Origin: Chloroflexota bacterium
GTDB lineage: Bacteria > Chloroflexota > Dehalococcoidia > Lucifugimonadales > Lucifugimonadaceae
Direction: 5' to 3'
NCBI GenBank assembly: GCA_002730555.1
Contig: PCAM01000016.1
Location: 1 to 64,000, forward strand
Length of the DNA: 64,000 nucleotides
A program made the position numbers and the translations under genes. Of this stretch, positions 8,617 to 16,411 are shown one piece after another; position 1 is the stretch's first letter, and the number at the start of each line of letters is the position of its first letter. The notes beneath the pieces are model-generated. The model was not told the DNA's origin. It worked only from the letters and a program-made list of their open reading frames with translations, and searched no databases.

Positions 8617-9089
8617 GGGCTGAGCCCGGCGGCCAAGAAGTAGTCCGCCAAGAAACGGTCGATGTACTCCGGTACCGTCGCCTCATTCACGCGGTCGAAC
8701 ACCGGCATGTAGGGCTTCACGTTCAACACCGGTGTCCCGTCGATGGCGTCCAGTTCCTGGACCGTGATGGTAGCTCCGTCTACGCCCAACAGCTTGACCG
8801 GGGTGATGCCGATTCGATTAGGCCGGTCTCGGGCGCGCTGGGCGAATGGGCCGGTTTTCGGCATGTCCGTTCGGCCACGGTGATGGCGCGTGAGGTCGGT
8901 CGCCAGTTCGAACTTCGCATCGTGCATCCAGAACACGACGATGACGTGGGAGCAGCGGTCAAGGCCGGTGAGTCCGGCTGCGAACTCCGGATTGAGGCGG
9001 ACCAGTGACACGATATCGCCCCAGCCGTGGTCTACCGGCTCCGTGACGGGGGACGAGATGTGGCCTACGGGTTCGATCTGGATGGTCAC
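8613..9089 (-). CDS. trmO: tRNA (N6-threonylcarbamoyladenosine37-N6)-methyltransferase TrmO family
   Basis: 158-residue protein of the TsaA/UPF0066 family, which methylates t6A37 of tRNA-Thr using SAM. Family blocks are visible: IEPVGHISSPVTEP at the start, LDRCSHVIVVFWMH in the middle, and the hallmark FAQRARDRPNRIGITPVKLL at residues near 92-111, then VQELDAIDGTPVLNVKPY. It has the single-domain length common in bacteria. Stop codons of this gene and the URO-D-like gene overlap convergently. The gene is followed upstream by repeat-rich intergenic DNA. Confidence 0.88.
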   Translation of the reverse strand: MTIQIEPVGHISSPVTEPVDHGWGDIVSLVRLNPEFAAGLTGLDRCSHVIVVFWMHDAKFELATDLTRHHRGRTDMPKTGPFAQRARDRPNRIGITPVKLLGVDGATITVQELDAIDGTPVLNVKPYMPVFDRVNEATVPEYIDRFLADYFLAAGLSP

Positions 9090-9114
9090 GGGCTTTAGAA
9101 GCCTTTCGGTGTGA

Positions 9115-9220
9115 CACGACCCACCTCCAGACCTCCTCCCTCCCAGGGAGAAGGCTTTTTATTTGCCGGCCCTCTCCCTCGGCGGGAGAGGGCCGGGGTG
9201 AGGGTGGTAACCCCAAAGCG
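9115..9220 (+). repeat. Intergenic repeat element R1, copy 1
   Basis: About 105-bp element with ends CGACCCACCTCCAGACCTCC and GGTGAGGGTGGTAAC. Its interior holds two hairpins (CTCCCTCCCAGGGAG and CCGGCCCTCTCCC with its complement). The same outer sequences recur at 10583-10674 and, inverted, at 12045-12130. Confidence 0.7.
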
Positions 9221-9311
9221 CTCCATACCCGGAATACGTAGTCCGCGTCCTGAGGCCCTCAAAGGACCGGTTTAGGCCGATGAAACCGTGGCGGAGTGCA
9301 TGCCAGCAGAT

Positions 9312-9330
9312 TCCTGAATCCAGTTCAGGA
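9312..9330. repeat. TCCTGAAT..GTTCAGGA palindromic repeat, copy A
   Basis: 19-nt imperfect palindrome with arms TCCTGAA and TTCAGGA. Related copies at 18551, 18666, 55978 and 58422, all between genes. Confidence 0.7.
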
Positions 9331-9401
9331 TAGGTTCTTCGCTATGGCCCAAGATGACAGTTATATGTGCCCTCAAGGAAGAACCCAACACACGCGATGG
9401 T

Positions 9402-9454
9402 CGTCGGGTCGATTGGTATCGCCCCCCCCGGGCGGATACTATTCCGCCCTTACG
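9402..9454. repeat. Intergenic repeat element R2, copy 1
   Basis: Contains GGGTCGATTGGTATCG then GGGCGGAT and CCGCCCTTACGG. A closely similar block at 15804-15857 lies inside the OsmC gene, and related palindromic blocks are at 57955-58009 and around 31709-31800. Confidence 0.65.
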
Positions 9455-9475
9455 GTGTGTTGGGGGGCATTGTCA

Positions 9476-10462
9476 TCACCCCATGGTCACGACAATTTTG
9501 ACGGCCCCGTTGGCCCGTTCTCGAGCGGCTTTGAACGCCTCGTCAACACGGGACAGCGGGAACGAATGGGTGACGATTTCCGACATGTCGATCTGGCCGT
9601 CATTGATCCACTTCAGGGCCTGTCGGAAGCTGGAGAGCCCCAGTTCGTCCTGCGCTCCGAGTGGGCTGTAGGCGGCGATGCGCTTGCGGAAAAAGGTGTC
9701 GAAATCGAACGGGATCAATTCGGCGGATTGAGGCACACCGAACCACACGATCTGGCCGTCCGGCCGCACCAGGTCCAGAGCCTGCCCGTGGGTCTCTTTG
9801 GTGCCGATCGCCTCGACCACCACGTCCGCACCCTCTCCGGTTAGCTCTAAGACTGCGCGTGTGGCCGCGTCGAAAGTGTCACTGATACGGTCGTCGGAGC
9901 CGAATCCGGCGCCAACCTCAAGCCGGTGCGCTATCGGCTCGATGGCGATCACCCGAGCGGCGCCGAGGTGCTTCAGGACGTAGTTCCAGAACAGCCCCGC
10001 CGACCCCTGCCCCATCACAACGCATGTCTGGCCGAGCAGGTTGGGTAGGCGCTTGGCGGCAAAGATCACTGTGCCAAGCTGCTGCGCCATGAGCAGGTGG
10101 TCCGGCTTCTGGTCCGAGTCCGGTGGCAGGGCGGTCAGGAAATTGGTGCCGAGCGCCTGGCACTCGGCAAAAGACAAGGAGTCCCAGATGGCCGGTGTAA
10201 CGAGCACGCGGTCGCCGTTTGACAGCTCGGTCCCGTTGGCGTCGATCACCGTACCGATGCCCTCATGGCCCGGGTAGCCCGGTCTCAACGGGTACTCCTC
10301 AACGAGCCAGCCGTAATCGACGATATGCAGGTCGCTTCCGCAAATAGACGCCAGTTCCATTTTGACCAACGCCTGTCCGTCTGTTGGGCTGGGAATCGGT
10401 ACTTCGGTAAGTCGCACGTCGCCCTGCTTGAGGGTTTGCATGGCGAGCATTGTTTCGGTCAA
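9476..10462 (-). CDS. Zinc-type alcohol dehydrogenase (MDR) family
   Basis: 328 residues from a TTG at 10462 preceded by GAGGAG at 5 nt; the frame continues upstream to 10630 but that part crosses repeat R1 and is unlike protein. The catalytic half has CGSDLHIVDYG and PGHEGIGTV, the expected Zn ligands Cys and His-Glu. The four-Cys structural zinc loop seen in classic alcohol dehydrogenases is absent. The nucleotide-binding part has VVMGQGSAGLFW, a GxGxxG-like turn, and an acidic residue after it (IAIEP) favouring NAD. Oxidises an alcohol or polyol, substrate unknown. Its location beside a GH4 gene and other sugar genes suggests carbohydrate use (inference). Confidence 0.85.
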   Translation of the reverse strand: MTETMLAMQTLKQGDVRLTEVPIPSPTDGQALVKMELASICGSDLHIVDYGWLVEEYPLRPGYPGHEGIGTVIDANGTELSNGDRVLVTPAIWDSLSFAECQALGTNFLTALPPDSDQKPDHLLMAQQLGTVIFAAKRLPNLLGQTCVVMGQGSAGLFWNYVLKHLGAARVIAIEPIAHRLEVGAGFGSDDRISDTFDAATRAVLELTGEGADVVVEAIGTKETHGQALDLVRPDGQIVWFGVPQSAELIPFDFDTFFRKRIAAYSPLGAQDELGLSSFRQALKWINDGQIDMSEIVTHSFPLSRVDEAFKAARERANGAVKIVVTMG

Positions 10463-10582
10463 CGGAGCTCCTCGTGATGTTGCGTGGGCCTCTCCCGCGA
10501 CGTGGCGAGGGGGCAAGTTTAAGTGGTACGGGGCATGTGGCGGAAAATGAATCTGCAGTGCTGGCATTCTGAGCGATTCGGA

Positions 10583-10674
10583 CGACGCGACCCAGCTCCA
10601 GGCCTCCTCCCTCCCAGGGAGGAGGTTCAAAACAGTCCCCTCCTAATGTAAGGAGGGGTCAAGGGGTGGTTAAC
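10583..10674 (+). repeat. Intergenic repeat element R1, copy 2 (left of GH4 gene)
   Basis: About 92 bp beginning CGACGCGACCCAGCTCC and ending GGGGTGGTTAAC, with two internal hairpins. The reverse complement of 12045-12130 aligns along nearly its whole length, so this pair forms inverted repeats on both sides of the GH4 gene. Confidence 0.75.
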
Positions 10675-10714
10675 TTTGGGCGTCACGCCAGACCGGGTGG
10701 AGCAAGCACCGCCC

Positions 10715-12001
10715 TTACTCGTACTCGGCCAGCTGATCCCCGTGCGCGGTCCACATCTCGTCGAACATGTCGCGGATGCGGTCCATCGGCAGCGACGCGG
10801 CGGTCAGCGGATCCAGCATCACAGCGTGCGCCGCCGCTTCCCGGTCCTTCTCCAGGACGGCCTGCACCGCTAGCTCCTGCACGTTGATGTTGGTGCGGTT
10901 CAGCGCAGCCAGCTGCGCCGGGAGAGCACCAACGGCCATCGGGTGAAGTCCAAGTCGGTCCACCAGGCACGGCACCTCTACACACGCCTCGGCCGGCAGG
11001 TTCGAGATCAGGCCGTCGTTTGGCACGTTGCCGTTGATGACGGTCGGGATCCCCGTCTCCATCGCCGCCATGATTCGGCATGCGTACTCGTCAGACGGCT
11101 CGGCGGTCAGTGGTTCTTCGTCGGCCACCTCTGAACGCATGGTTTCAAAATAGGCTTCGTTGCGCTTCTCAAGGCGCGCCAGGTCCACCTCGATGGCGTT
11201 CAGGTTCAGTTCATCCATCACGTCCGGGTACTGGCGGAAGTAAGGCACGTACTCCGACATGTGGCGCGTGGACTCGGTGACAAAGGCCCCGAACTGTCGC
11301 ATCACCTCGAACCGTACCGGGTCCTGCGCATGCGTTTCTGAATCGTCGAGGGCACCCCAGAGTGCGTCGTACGCGTCTTCTCCGTTCCGCTCAAACCGCA
11401 GAAACCACGCCATGTGGTTGATTCCGGCAACCCACGCCGTCACCTCTTCCCGGGGAGCGCCGATGTAGGCGGCGAGGTCCTGGGTGGTGCGCTGCACGCT
11501 GTGGCACAGCCCGACGACCTTCACATCGGCCGCCTCATCGATCGCCCAGCACGCCATCGCCATCGGGTTGGTGTATTGCAGCAGCCACGCGTTCGGGCAG
11601 TACTGCTCGATGTCGTGCGCCACGTCGAGCAGTACCGGGATGGTGCGCAGGGCCTTGAACACGCCGCCCGGACCGATCGTGTCAGCGACCGACTGGTCGA
11701 CGCCGTAGCGAAGTGGCACGCCCTGGTCGATCTCCAGGTCATCGCCCACACGGATGGTCGTCAGGACGTAGTCGGCGCCGTCCAGCGCCTCGGCCCGGTC
11801 CTGTGTCGCGGTCACCGTCATGCCCACACCGGCGTCACGGCCCAGACGCTCCGCAAACGGTGCGATGATGTCCAGGCGTTCACGGTCTATGTCCATCAGG
11901 AACACATCGGAACCGGCCAGTGATGGAGTGGACACGACGTCCTGCAAGAGCCGACGGGTGAAGACGACGCTACCAGCGCCAACGATCGCAATTTTCGGCA
12001 A
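10715..12001 (-). CDS. Glycoside hydrolase family 4 (alpha-galactosidase/alpha-glucuronidase type)
   Basis: 428-residue NAD- and Mn-dependent glycosidase of family GH4, acting by oxidation-elimination. Seen: N-terminal dinucleotide fold IAIVGAGSVVFTRRLL (4-19), Asn145 in YTNPMA, metal ligands Cys166 (GLCHSVQ) and His196 (GINHMAW), and the segment VADTIGPGGVF at 105-115. C-terminal helical region has IPTVINGNVPNDG. Sugar specificity (galactoside, glucuronide or phospho-sugar) cannot be decided here; LCHSV resembles the MelA/AglA branch. Start ATG at 12001 directly precedes the fold. The gene stands alone, bracketed by inverted copies of repeat R1. Confidence 0.88.
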   Translation of the reverse strand: MPKIAIVGAGSVVFTRRLLQDVVSTPSLAGSDVFLMDIDRERLDIIAPFAERLGRDAGVGMTVTATQDRAEALDGADYVLTTIRVGDDLEIDQGVPLRYGVDQSVADTIGPGGVFKALRTIPVLLDVAHDIEQYCPNAWLLQYTNPMAMACWAIDEAADVKVVGLCHSVQRTTQDLAAYIGAPREEVTAWVAGINHMAWFLRFERNGEDAYDALWGALDDSETHAQDPVRFEVMRQFGAFVTESTRHMSEYVPYFRQYPDVMDELNLNAIEVDLARLEKRNEAYFETMRSEVADEEPLTAEPSDEYACRIMAAMETGIPTVINGNVPNDGLISNLPAEACVEVPCLVDRLGLHPMAVGALPAQLAALNRTNINVQELAVQAVLEKDREAAAHAVMLDPLTAASLPMDRIRDMFDEMWTAHGDQLAEYE

Positions 12002-12044
12002 AGTTGTGTCTCCCGGTAGTGGTGTTTCGGCGTTGATCGCAAAA

Positions 12045-12130
12045 GATAACCACGCCCTAACCCCCTCCTACATTAGGGGCAATATGTGGCCTCCCCCAGG
12101 AGGGAGGAGGTTTGGAGGTGGGTCGCGTCG
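12045..12130 (-). repeat. Intergenic repeat element R1, copy 3 (inverted, right of GH4 gene)
   Basis: Inverted copy of the element at 10583-10674. On the minus strand it begins CGACGCGACCCACCTCC and ends GGGCGTGGTTATC. The loop sequence CCCCTAATGTA is shared with copy 2. Confidence 0.75.
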
Positions 12131-12352
12131 TGCAGCCCGACTATACTCGGCAATCCTACGCATGCCAGTTGAGAACTGACAGACGAAGCAACGAAGCAGC
12201 GGCAATGATCTTCTCCTTCATCCTTCACCTTCTCCCGCTGGGAGAAGGAAACGCCCCCTCTTCCAGCGGGAGGGGGTTGGGGTGAGGGAGAGATTTTGTC
12301 CTATTCCCACGCTTAAATGCGAGCTCCAACACCTCCGCTCCGAAGGTCAAAC
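12131..12352. other. Intergenic hairpin region before amidohydrolase
   Basis: No gene. Around 12228-12292 are two nested hairpins (TTCTCCCGCTGGGAGAA, then CCCCCTCTTCCAGCGGGAGG) ending in GGGGTGAGGGAGAG, the same type of G-rich tail as repeat R1, also seen on the opposite strand near 18466-18500. Confidence 0.5.
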
Positions 12353-13573
12353 ATGAACGAACAGCGCCGCGCAATCATCAAGAACAGCCACGTCATCGAC
12401 GCCACGTCTCAGGAGCCAAGGGAACTGACGGTCGTCGTGGAGGGCTCGCAAATAGTTGACCTGCTGCCCCCGGGTTCGCCAGCACCGGCAGGCGACGCAC
12501 GGGAGATCGACCTGGACGGCGGCTGGCTGACGCCGGGGCTGTGGGACGTGCACACGCACATCGGTCGCGGCATCCCCGACCCGGGTTGGCGTGACGAGAG
12601 CATCGCCGAGCGCACGACGCGCGCCGGACACGACTGCATGAACGCACTGGCGTTGGGCATAACGGGTATGCGAGTGGTCGGCGAGCGCGAATACGTGGAC
12701 GTGGCGTGGAAGCGGGCTTTCGACTCCGGCCAGTTCATCGGTCCATCACTCTTCACGTGCGGCTGGTTTCTCACGACCACGGCCGGGCATTTTCTGCGTT
12801 CCGGCACGGCGAAAGAACTTGACGGGCCGACCGAGTACAGGCGGGCGATCCGGGAGAACATCAAAAACGGGGTCGACTTCATCAAGTTGAACCTGAGCGG
12901 CGGCATCATGGGCCCGCCCTGGGACGGCATGCAGCGCACGTTCCCGACTCCGGACGAGATCGATGCGGCGTTCGAGATCTGCCACCAGCGCGACTACAAG
13001 GTCGTGGCGCACGCAGGTGGTACCGACGCCATCAAGACTGCGATCAGCCACGGCGCATGGACGCTGGAGCACGGTTACGTTTTGGACGACGAGGCGGTGG
13101 CGATGATGGCCCACGCCGGGACGTACTACGTGCCGACGCTCGGGTTGAGCCATCTGAATCGCGGGCCTGCTTATGCGGAGTCAGAGGTGGAACGAGCCTG
13201 GGCGGAGTCGCATCCCGCTCCACCGGACTACGCGGCCCGGGCCGTGGTGGCAGCGGAGGCGCACGCGGCCGGATTCAAGAAGGCTCTGGACGCCGGGGTG
13301 CCGATCGCGAACGGCTCCGATCTGGCGCTGCCGGACGGCGGGTTGCTGGAGCTGGGGCAACTCGTGCGGCGAGGCATGTCGGAATGGCAGGCAATCGTGG
13401 CGGCCACCAAAACATCCGCCGAGGTGTGCCTCGCCGGCGACCAGCGCGGGACCGTGGAGGTCGGCAAAGCGGCCGACCTGCTGGCCCTTGGATCCAACCC
13501 GTTGGACGACATCGAAAACGTCCGAGACGTGCAGCTCGTCATGAAGGACGGAGACGTGGTGGTGCGGCGCTGA
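12353..13573 (+). CDS. Metal-dependent amidohydrolase (imidazolonepropionase/prolidase-like)
   Basis: 406 residues from the ATG at 12353; an in-frame ATG at 12317 would add 12 unlike residues. Amidohydrolase superfamily metal ligands are in order: His67 and His69 (DVHTHIG), Lys178 (DFIKLNLSGG, the bridging Lys), His220 (VVAHAGG), His240 (LEHGYVL) and Asp323 (ANGSDLAL). The C-terminus has the typical beta-sandwich return (GTVEVGKAADLLAL). Hydrolyses an amide, imide or ester bond; substrate unknown. Followed with overlap by an EamA exporter, so product or substrate movement may be linked. Confidence 0.87.
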   Translation: MNEQRRAIIKNSHVIDATSQEPRELTVVVEGSQIVDLLPPGSPAPAGDAREIDLDGGWLTPGLWDVHTHIGRGIPDPGWRDESIAERTTRAGHDCMNALALGITGMRVVGEREYVDVAWKRAFDSGQFIGPSLFTCGWFLTTTAGHFLRSGTAKELDGPTEYRRAIRENIKNGVDFIKLNLSGGIMGPPWDGMQRTFPTPDEIDAAFEICHQRDYKVVAHAGGTDAIKTAISHGAWTLEHGYVLDDEAVAMMAHAGTYYVPTLGLSHLNRGPAYAESEVERAWAESHPAPPDYAARAVVAAEAHAAGFKKALDAGVPIANGSDLALPDGGLLELGQLVRRGMSEWQAIVAATKTSAEVCLAGDQRGTVEVGKAADLLALGSNPLDDIENVRDVQLVMKDGDVVVRR

Positions 13574-14496
13574 TCGATAAAGGCTCGCACTGGACACAGA
13601 GCGTCTGGCCGAACGCCACGGCGATCGGTGCGTTCAGCCTTTTCGGCGGTGCCGTGGTGGCGACACGCGTAGTTGCGCAGGACATCCCGCCCTTCACGTT
13701 GGCGGCCGTCCGGATCGGCATCGGCGCGGTCATTCTATGGGCGCTGGTCCTGCTGTTCCATCGGCACGGGATGCGGGTGGATCGAGGCGATTGGAAGCTG
13801 TTCTTTCTGCTGGCCGCTTTCTACTTCGCCGCATTCCCGCTGGCGATGGCTTTCGGGTTTCAGGTGACCGAGGCCTCACGGGGCGCTCTTTTAATGGCGA
13901 CTTCTCCGGTCTGGAGCATGGTGCTGGGGCGAATCACCGGCCGAGAGTCGTTAATCGGGCGGCAGATCGCCGGGGTGTTGATTTCGGTTGTTGGCATCGG
14001 GCTTGTGTTTGGCGAAAGCGCCCTTTCCCCTGCCGACAGCGGCGGCGAGACAGTCAGCACGCTGGCGGCGGTCGGCGGCGCATTACTCCTGCTGTTTGCG
14101 GCCGCATGCGTGGCGGTCTACGGTGTGGTGTCGCAGCCGGCGTTTCAGCGGTACTCCTCGCTGAATGTGAGCGCGTGGGCAATGCTGATCGGGATAGCCC
14201 TACTCGCCCCGCTCGCCATCGCCGAGATGGTATTCGGCAATACAGGCGGGTTCAGCGCCCAGAACTCGATGCTGATGGTGTACCTGGGCTCGCTGGGGAT
14301 CGCACAGCTGATGTTCGGCTTCGCCCTGAGCCGTCTGAGCCCAACGCAGGTGGTCATCTACGTGAACTTGAATCCGCTGGTTGCGACAGCGCTGGGAGCG
14401 GCTCTGCTGGAGGAGACGCTGACCGGCACTTTCGCCCTGGGAGCGGCGGCCGTGATCACCGGCGCCGTGCTGGTGAACTGGCCAAGGGGTCGATGA
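13570..14496 (+). CDS. EamA/DMT-superfamily transporter
   Basis: About 308 residues forming ten hydrophobic helices in two EamA repeats, normal for drug/metabolite transporters. The first repeat shows PPFTLAAVRIGIGAVILW and the second ends in SPTQVVIYVNLNPLVATALG with a following conserved Glu-Glu. No ATG, GTG or TTG lies at the expected N-terminus; the only near candidate is CTG at 13570, overlapping the stop of the amidohydrolase (CTGA), which would make it translationally coupled. The frame is open far upstream but there it is a shadow of the amidohydrolase. Substrate unknown. Confidence 0.8.
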   Translation: MIDKGSHWTQSVWPNATAIGAFSLFGGAVVATRVVAQDIPPFTLAAVRIGIGAVILWALVLLFHRHGMRVDRGDWKLFFLLAAFYFAAFPLAMAFGFQVTEASRGALLMATSPVWSMVLGRITGRESLIGRQIAGVLISVVGIGLVFGESALSPADSGGETVSTLAAVGGALLLLFAAACVAVYGVVSQPAFQRYSSLNVSAWAMLIGIALLAPLAIAEMVFGNTGGFSAQNSMLMVYLGSLGIAQLMFGFALSRLSPTQVVIYVNLNPLVATALGAALLEETLTGTFALGAAAVITGAVLVNWPRGR

Positions 14497-14594
14497 CCCG
14501 GTTATCGCCTGCGGGCGGCGGACGGGCTTGCGCCGCGGGCGGCGGGCGTCGTGGGAATGCGCGCTCGTGCAGCCGAGCGGCACAAGTCCCGTCC

Positions 14595-15668
14595 TTACGG
14601 CGTCGCCCGATAGCACGCAATCACCTCTGCGACATCAGTCACCTGTGAGGCCTCGCTGAACGGCGCACCAGCGAGGTTGGCGCAGGCGAAGACGGTTTGA
14701 TCCGGAGACGCCTCACGAAGCGCAGTACCGAACTCGGACGGCAGAGGGGCCGTGAACGACTCAAACAGTCCATTGCCAACCGCAAGCCCGCGGACGCTAC
14801 CCAGAACCGACGGAGCGGCATCGGCATTGACCGCCTTGATCTCGACATTCCTGCGGAGCAGCGCTCCCTGTGCGGCGATACCCGCCTGCGTCGCCAGCAG
14901 CCAGCCCAGCGCCTGCACGTCTGTCGAAGCCCGATCTTTGTGTCCGGGCGATGGGTTGTTTTCGAACCAGTCGAAAGGTCGGATATCGCTGGACGGACCG
15001 CGAATGAACATGCACCCCTCTGCGCCCGACGCCTGCGAAAGCGCCCAGCATGCGTATCCAGCGTAATCGGCGGTCCACACGGACGAATCGCCACCCATTA
15101 CGGAGCCGGGACACGCGAATCCGATCACCCGCGCCAGCGGCCCGGACACGCCGTCCACGACCATGATCGGCACACCCTCGTTGAGGTCATACGCGCGGCC
15201 GTGCACCGATGTGGCAAGGCCCGGTAGATGAGCGCTGGCGAATCCCAGTTCGGCGTTCTGCATGCGATCTGCCGCAAGCGCGGCTGCGCCTCCAAGTTGC
15301 TGGGGAACGTAAGCCGTGTATTCGACGTACTCCGCGTTTCCGTTTTCCCAAAGCGGAGGCGAGCCGGCGTTGCCGGATACGCCGATCCAGACGAGCGATG
15401 GGTCCACCCCGGCGGCGGTGGAAACACGGCCTGTGACGTCCGAGGCAAATCCCTCGCTCATGCCCCAGACATCCAGCGTCACGATGGCGGCGCGAGCACC
15501 GCCTGCATCTAATAGCAGCACCCGGCCCAGCAAGTCATCGATCACACCGGTCGCGGGTCGTGGCGGGTGTTCCGGACCGGTGATGTTGAAGCCGACGGGC
15601 GGTGTGACCACGGTCTCGGAGTAGCCGGCCCGGAGTAGTTGCGAGCCTGGTTTCTGGTCTGGGGTCAA
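14595..15668 (-). CDS. Neutral ceramidase-like hydrolase (N-terminal domain only)
   Basis: 357 residues starting at a TTG (AGGA 9 nt upstream). The N-terminus AGYSETVVTPPVGFNITG followed by DDLLGRVLLLDAGGARAAIV matches the opening of the neutral/alkaline non-lysosomal ceramidase family. It is shorter than true ceramidases (usually over 600 residues) and lacks the C-terminal domain, like many bacterial single-domain homologues of unknown substrate. No signal peptide is visible, so it is probably cytoplasmic. It stands alone between the EamA gene (convergent) and the OsmC gene. Confidence 0.65.
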   Translation of the reverse strand: MTPDQKPGSQLLRAGYSETVVTPPVGFNITGPEHPPRPATGVIDDLLGRVLLLDAGGARAAIVTLDVWGMSEGFASDVTGRVSTAAGVDPSLVWIGVSGNAGSPPLWENGNAEYVEYTAYVPQQLGGAAALAADRMQNAELGFASAHLPGLATSVHGRAYDLNEGVPIMVVDGVSGPLARVIGFACPGSVMGGDSSVWTADYAGYACWALSQASGAEGCMFIRGPSSDIRPFDWFENNPSPGHKDRASTDVQALGWLLATQAGIAAQGALLRRNVEIKAVNADAAPSVLGSVRGLAVGNGLFESFTAPLPSEFGTALREASPDQTVFACANLAGAPFSEASQVTDVAEVIACYRATP

Positions 15669-15743
15669 GAAGGCGGTTCCTGTTGTGGCGGAATGAGTCG
15701 TTTCGCTGGGAGAGATTGTAGGCGGGAAATGGGCGCTTCACCC

Positions 15744-16307
15744 TCACGACGGCTCATACGCTTTGATGTCTTGAGGCCAGGAACCAGCGTCCACCACTAA
15801 CGGGCGTAGGGGTCGATTGGTATCGACCCGAGGACGGATAGTCAGCCGCCCCTCCGGTGTTACCGGCACCACCACGATCTCACTGTTGACGGAGTTCGCT
15901 ATGAAACATTCCTGGTGGGACAGTTGGTCCATGGAGTCGATCTGCTCCGGCGTGGGCAGCATCTCGCCGGAGAACGCGATCTCCGGCCGCAACTCCACCA
16001 GGGTGATGGCCAGACGCCCTTCCGAGTTCATCTTCGTGTAGCCAACGGCGGCGTCGGAGTCCGCCACCACCACGAACCGGTGTTTTGCCGCCACCGCCCG
16101 GAAGGTCAGTACGTGGCAGGCGGATATCGCTGCGACAAACGTCTCTTCAGAATCGACGCGCTCGGCATTCCCGGGAAACTCCGGAGCGGAGGATACAGGC
16201 ACGCTTTCGCCTTCGTGGAACGACCACGTGTGGTCTCGCGTATAGGTCGCGTACTTGAGGTCGTCACGGTCCCGTTTCCAATTAAGCGAGGCTCTGTACT
16301 CTGACAT
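15744..16307 (-). CDS. OsmC-family protein with repeat-derived C-terminus
   Basis: 187 residues from ATG 16307. OsmC proteins reduce organic hydroperoxides through two Cys; here these are Cys64 (AAISACHVLTF) and Cys134 (LSHQECFIANS), both in the usual context. The conserved fold ends near residue 148 (NSEIVVVPV). Residues about 151-168 are encoded by a copy of intergenic repeat R2 (15804-15857), and the frame then runs 19 residues more to a stop, so about 38 residues are a late extension. The gene upstream in frame (to 16430) is not protein-like. Divergent from the SMP-30 gene at 16412. Confidence 0.85.
   Translation of the reverse strand: MSEYRASLNWKRDRDDLKYATYTRDHTWSFHEGESVPVSSAPEFPGNAERVDSEETFVAAISACHVLTFRAVAAKHRFVVVADSDAAVGYTKMNSEGRLAITLVELRPEIAFSGEMLPTPEQIDSMDQLSHQECFIANSVNSEIVVVPVTPEGRLTIRPRVDTNRPLRPLVVDAGSWPQDIKAYEPS
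15804..15857. repeat. Intergenic repeat element R2, copy 2, inside the OsmC reading frame
   Basis: Shares GGTCGATTGGTATCG and the flanking CGGAT..CCGCCC block with 9402-9454. Read on the minus strand it encodes OsmC residues of about 151-168 (PEGRLTIRPRVDTNRPLR). Confidence 0.6.
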
Positions 16308-16411
16308 TGATCGTCCCACCGGCGGTTGAAGTCGGTGATCCGCTAGCCCGCTTGTCATCGCGATGTTAGCCTTCCGGCCTCGGTCACAACGCATCCCCAA
16401 CGGAGATGACC

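Noticed and set aside
9476-10630. Longer start for the zinc dehydrogenase
   Set aside because: The extra 56 codons cross repeat R1 and are not protein-like; TTG 10462 has a strong ribosome site.
12317-12352. Upstream ATG of the amidohydrolase
   Set aside because: Adds 12 residues unlike the family; the next ATG is better placed before the first strand.
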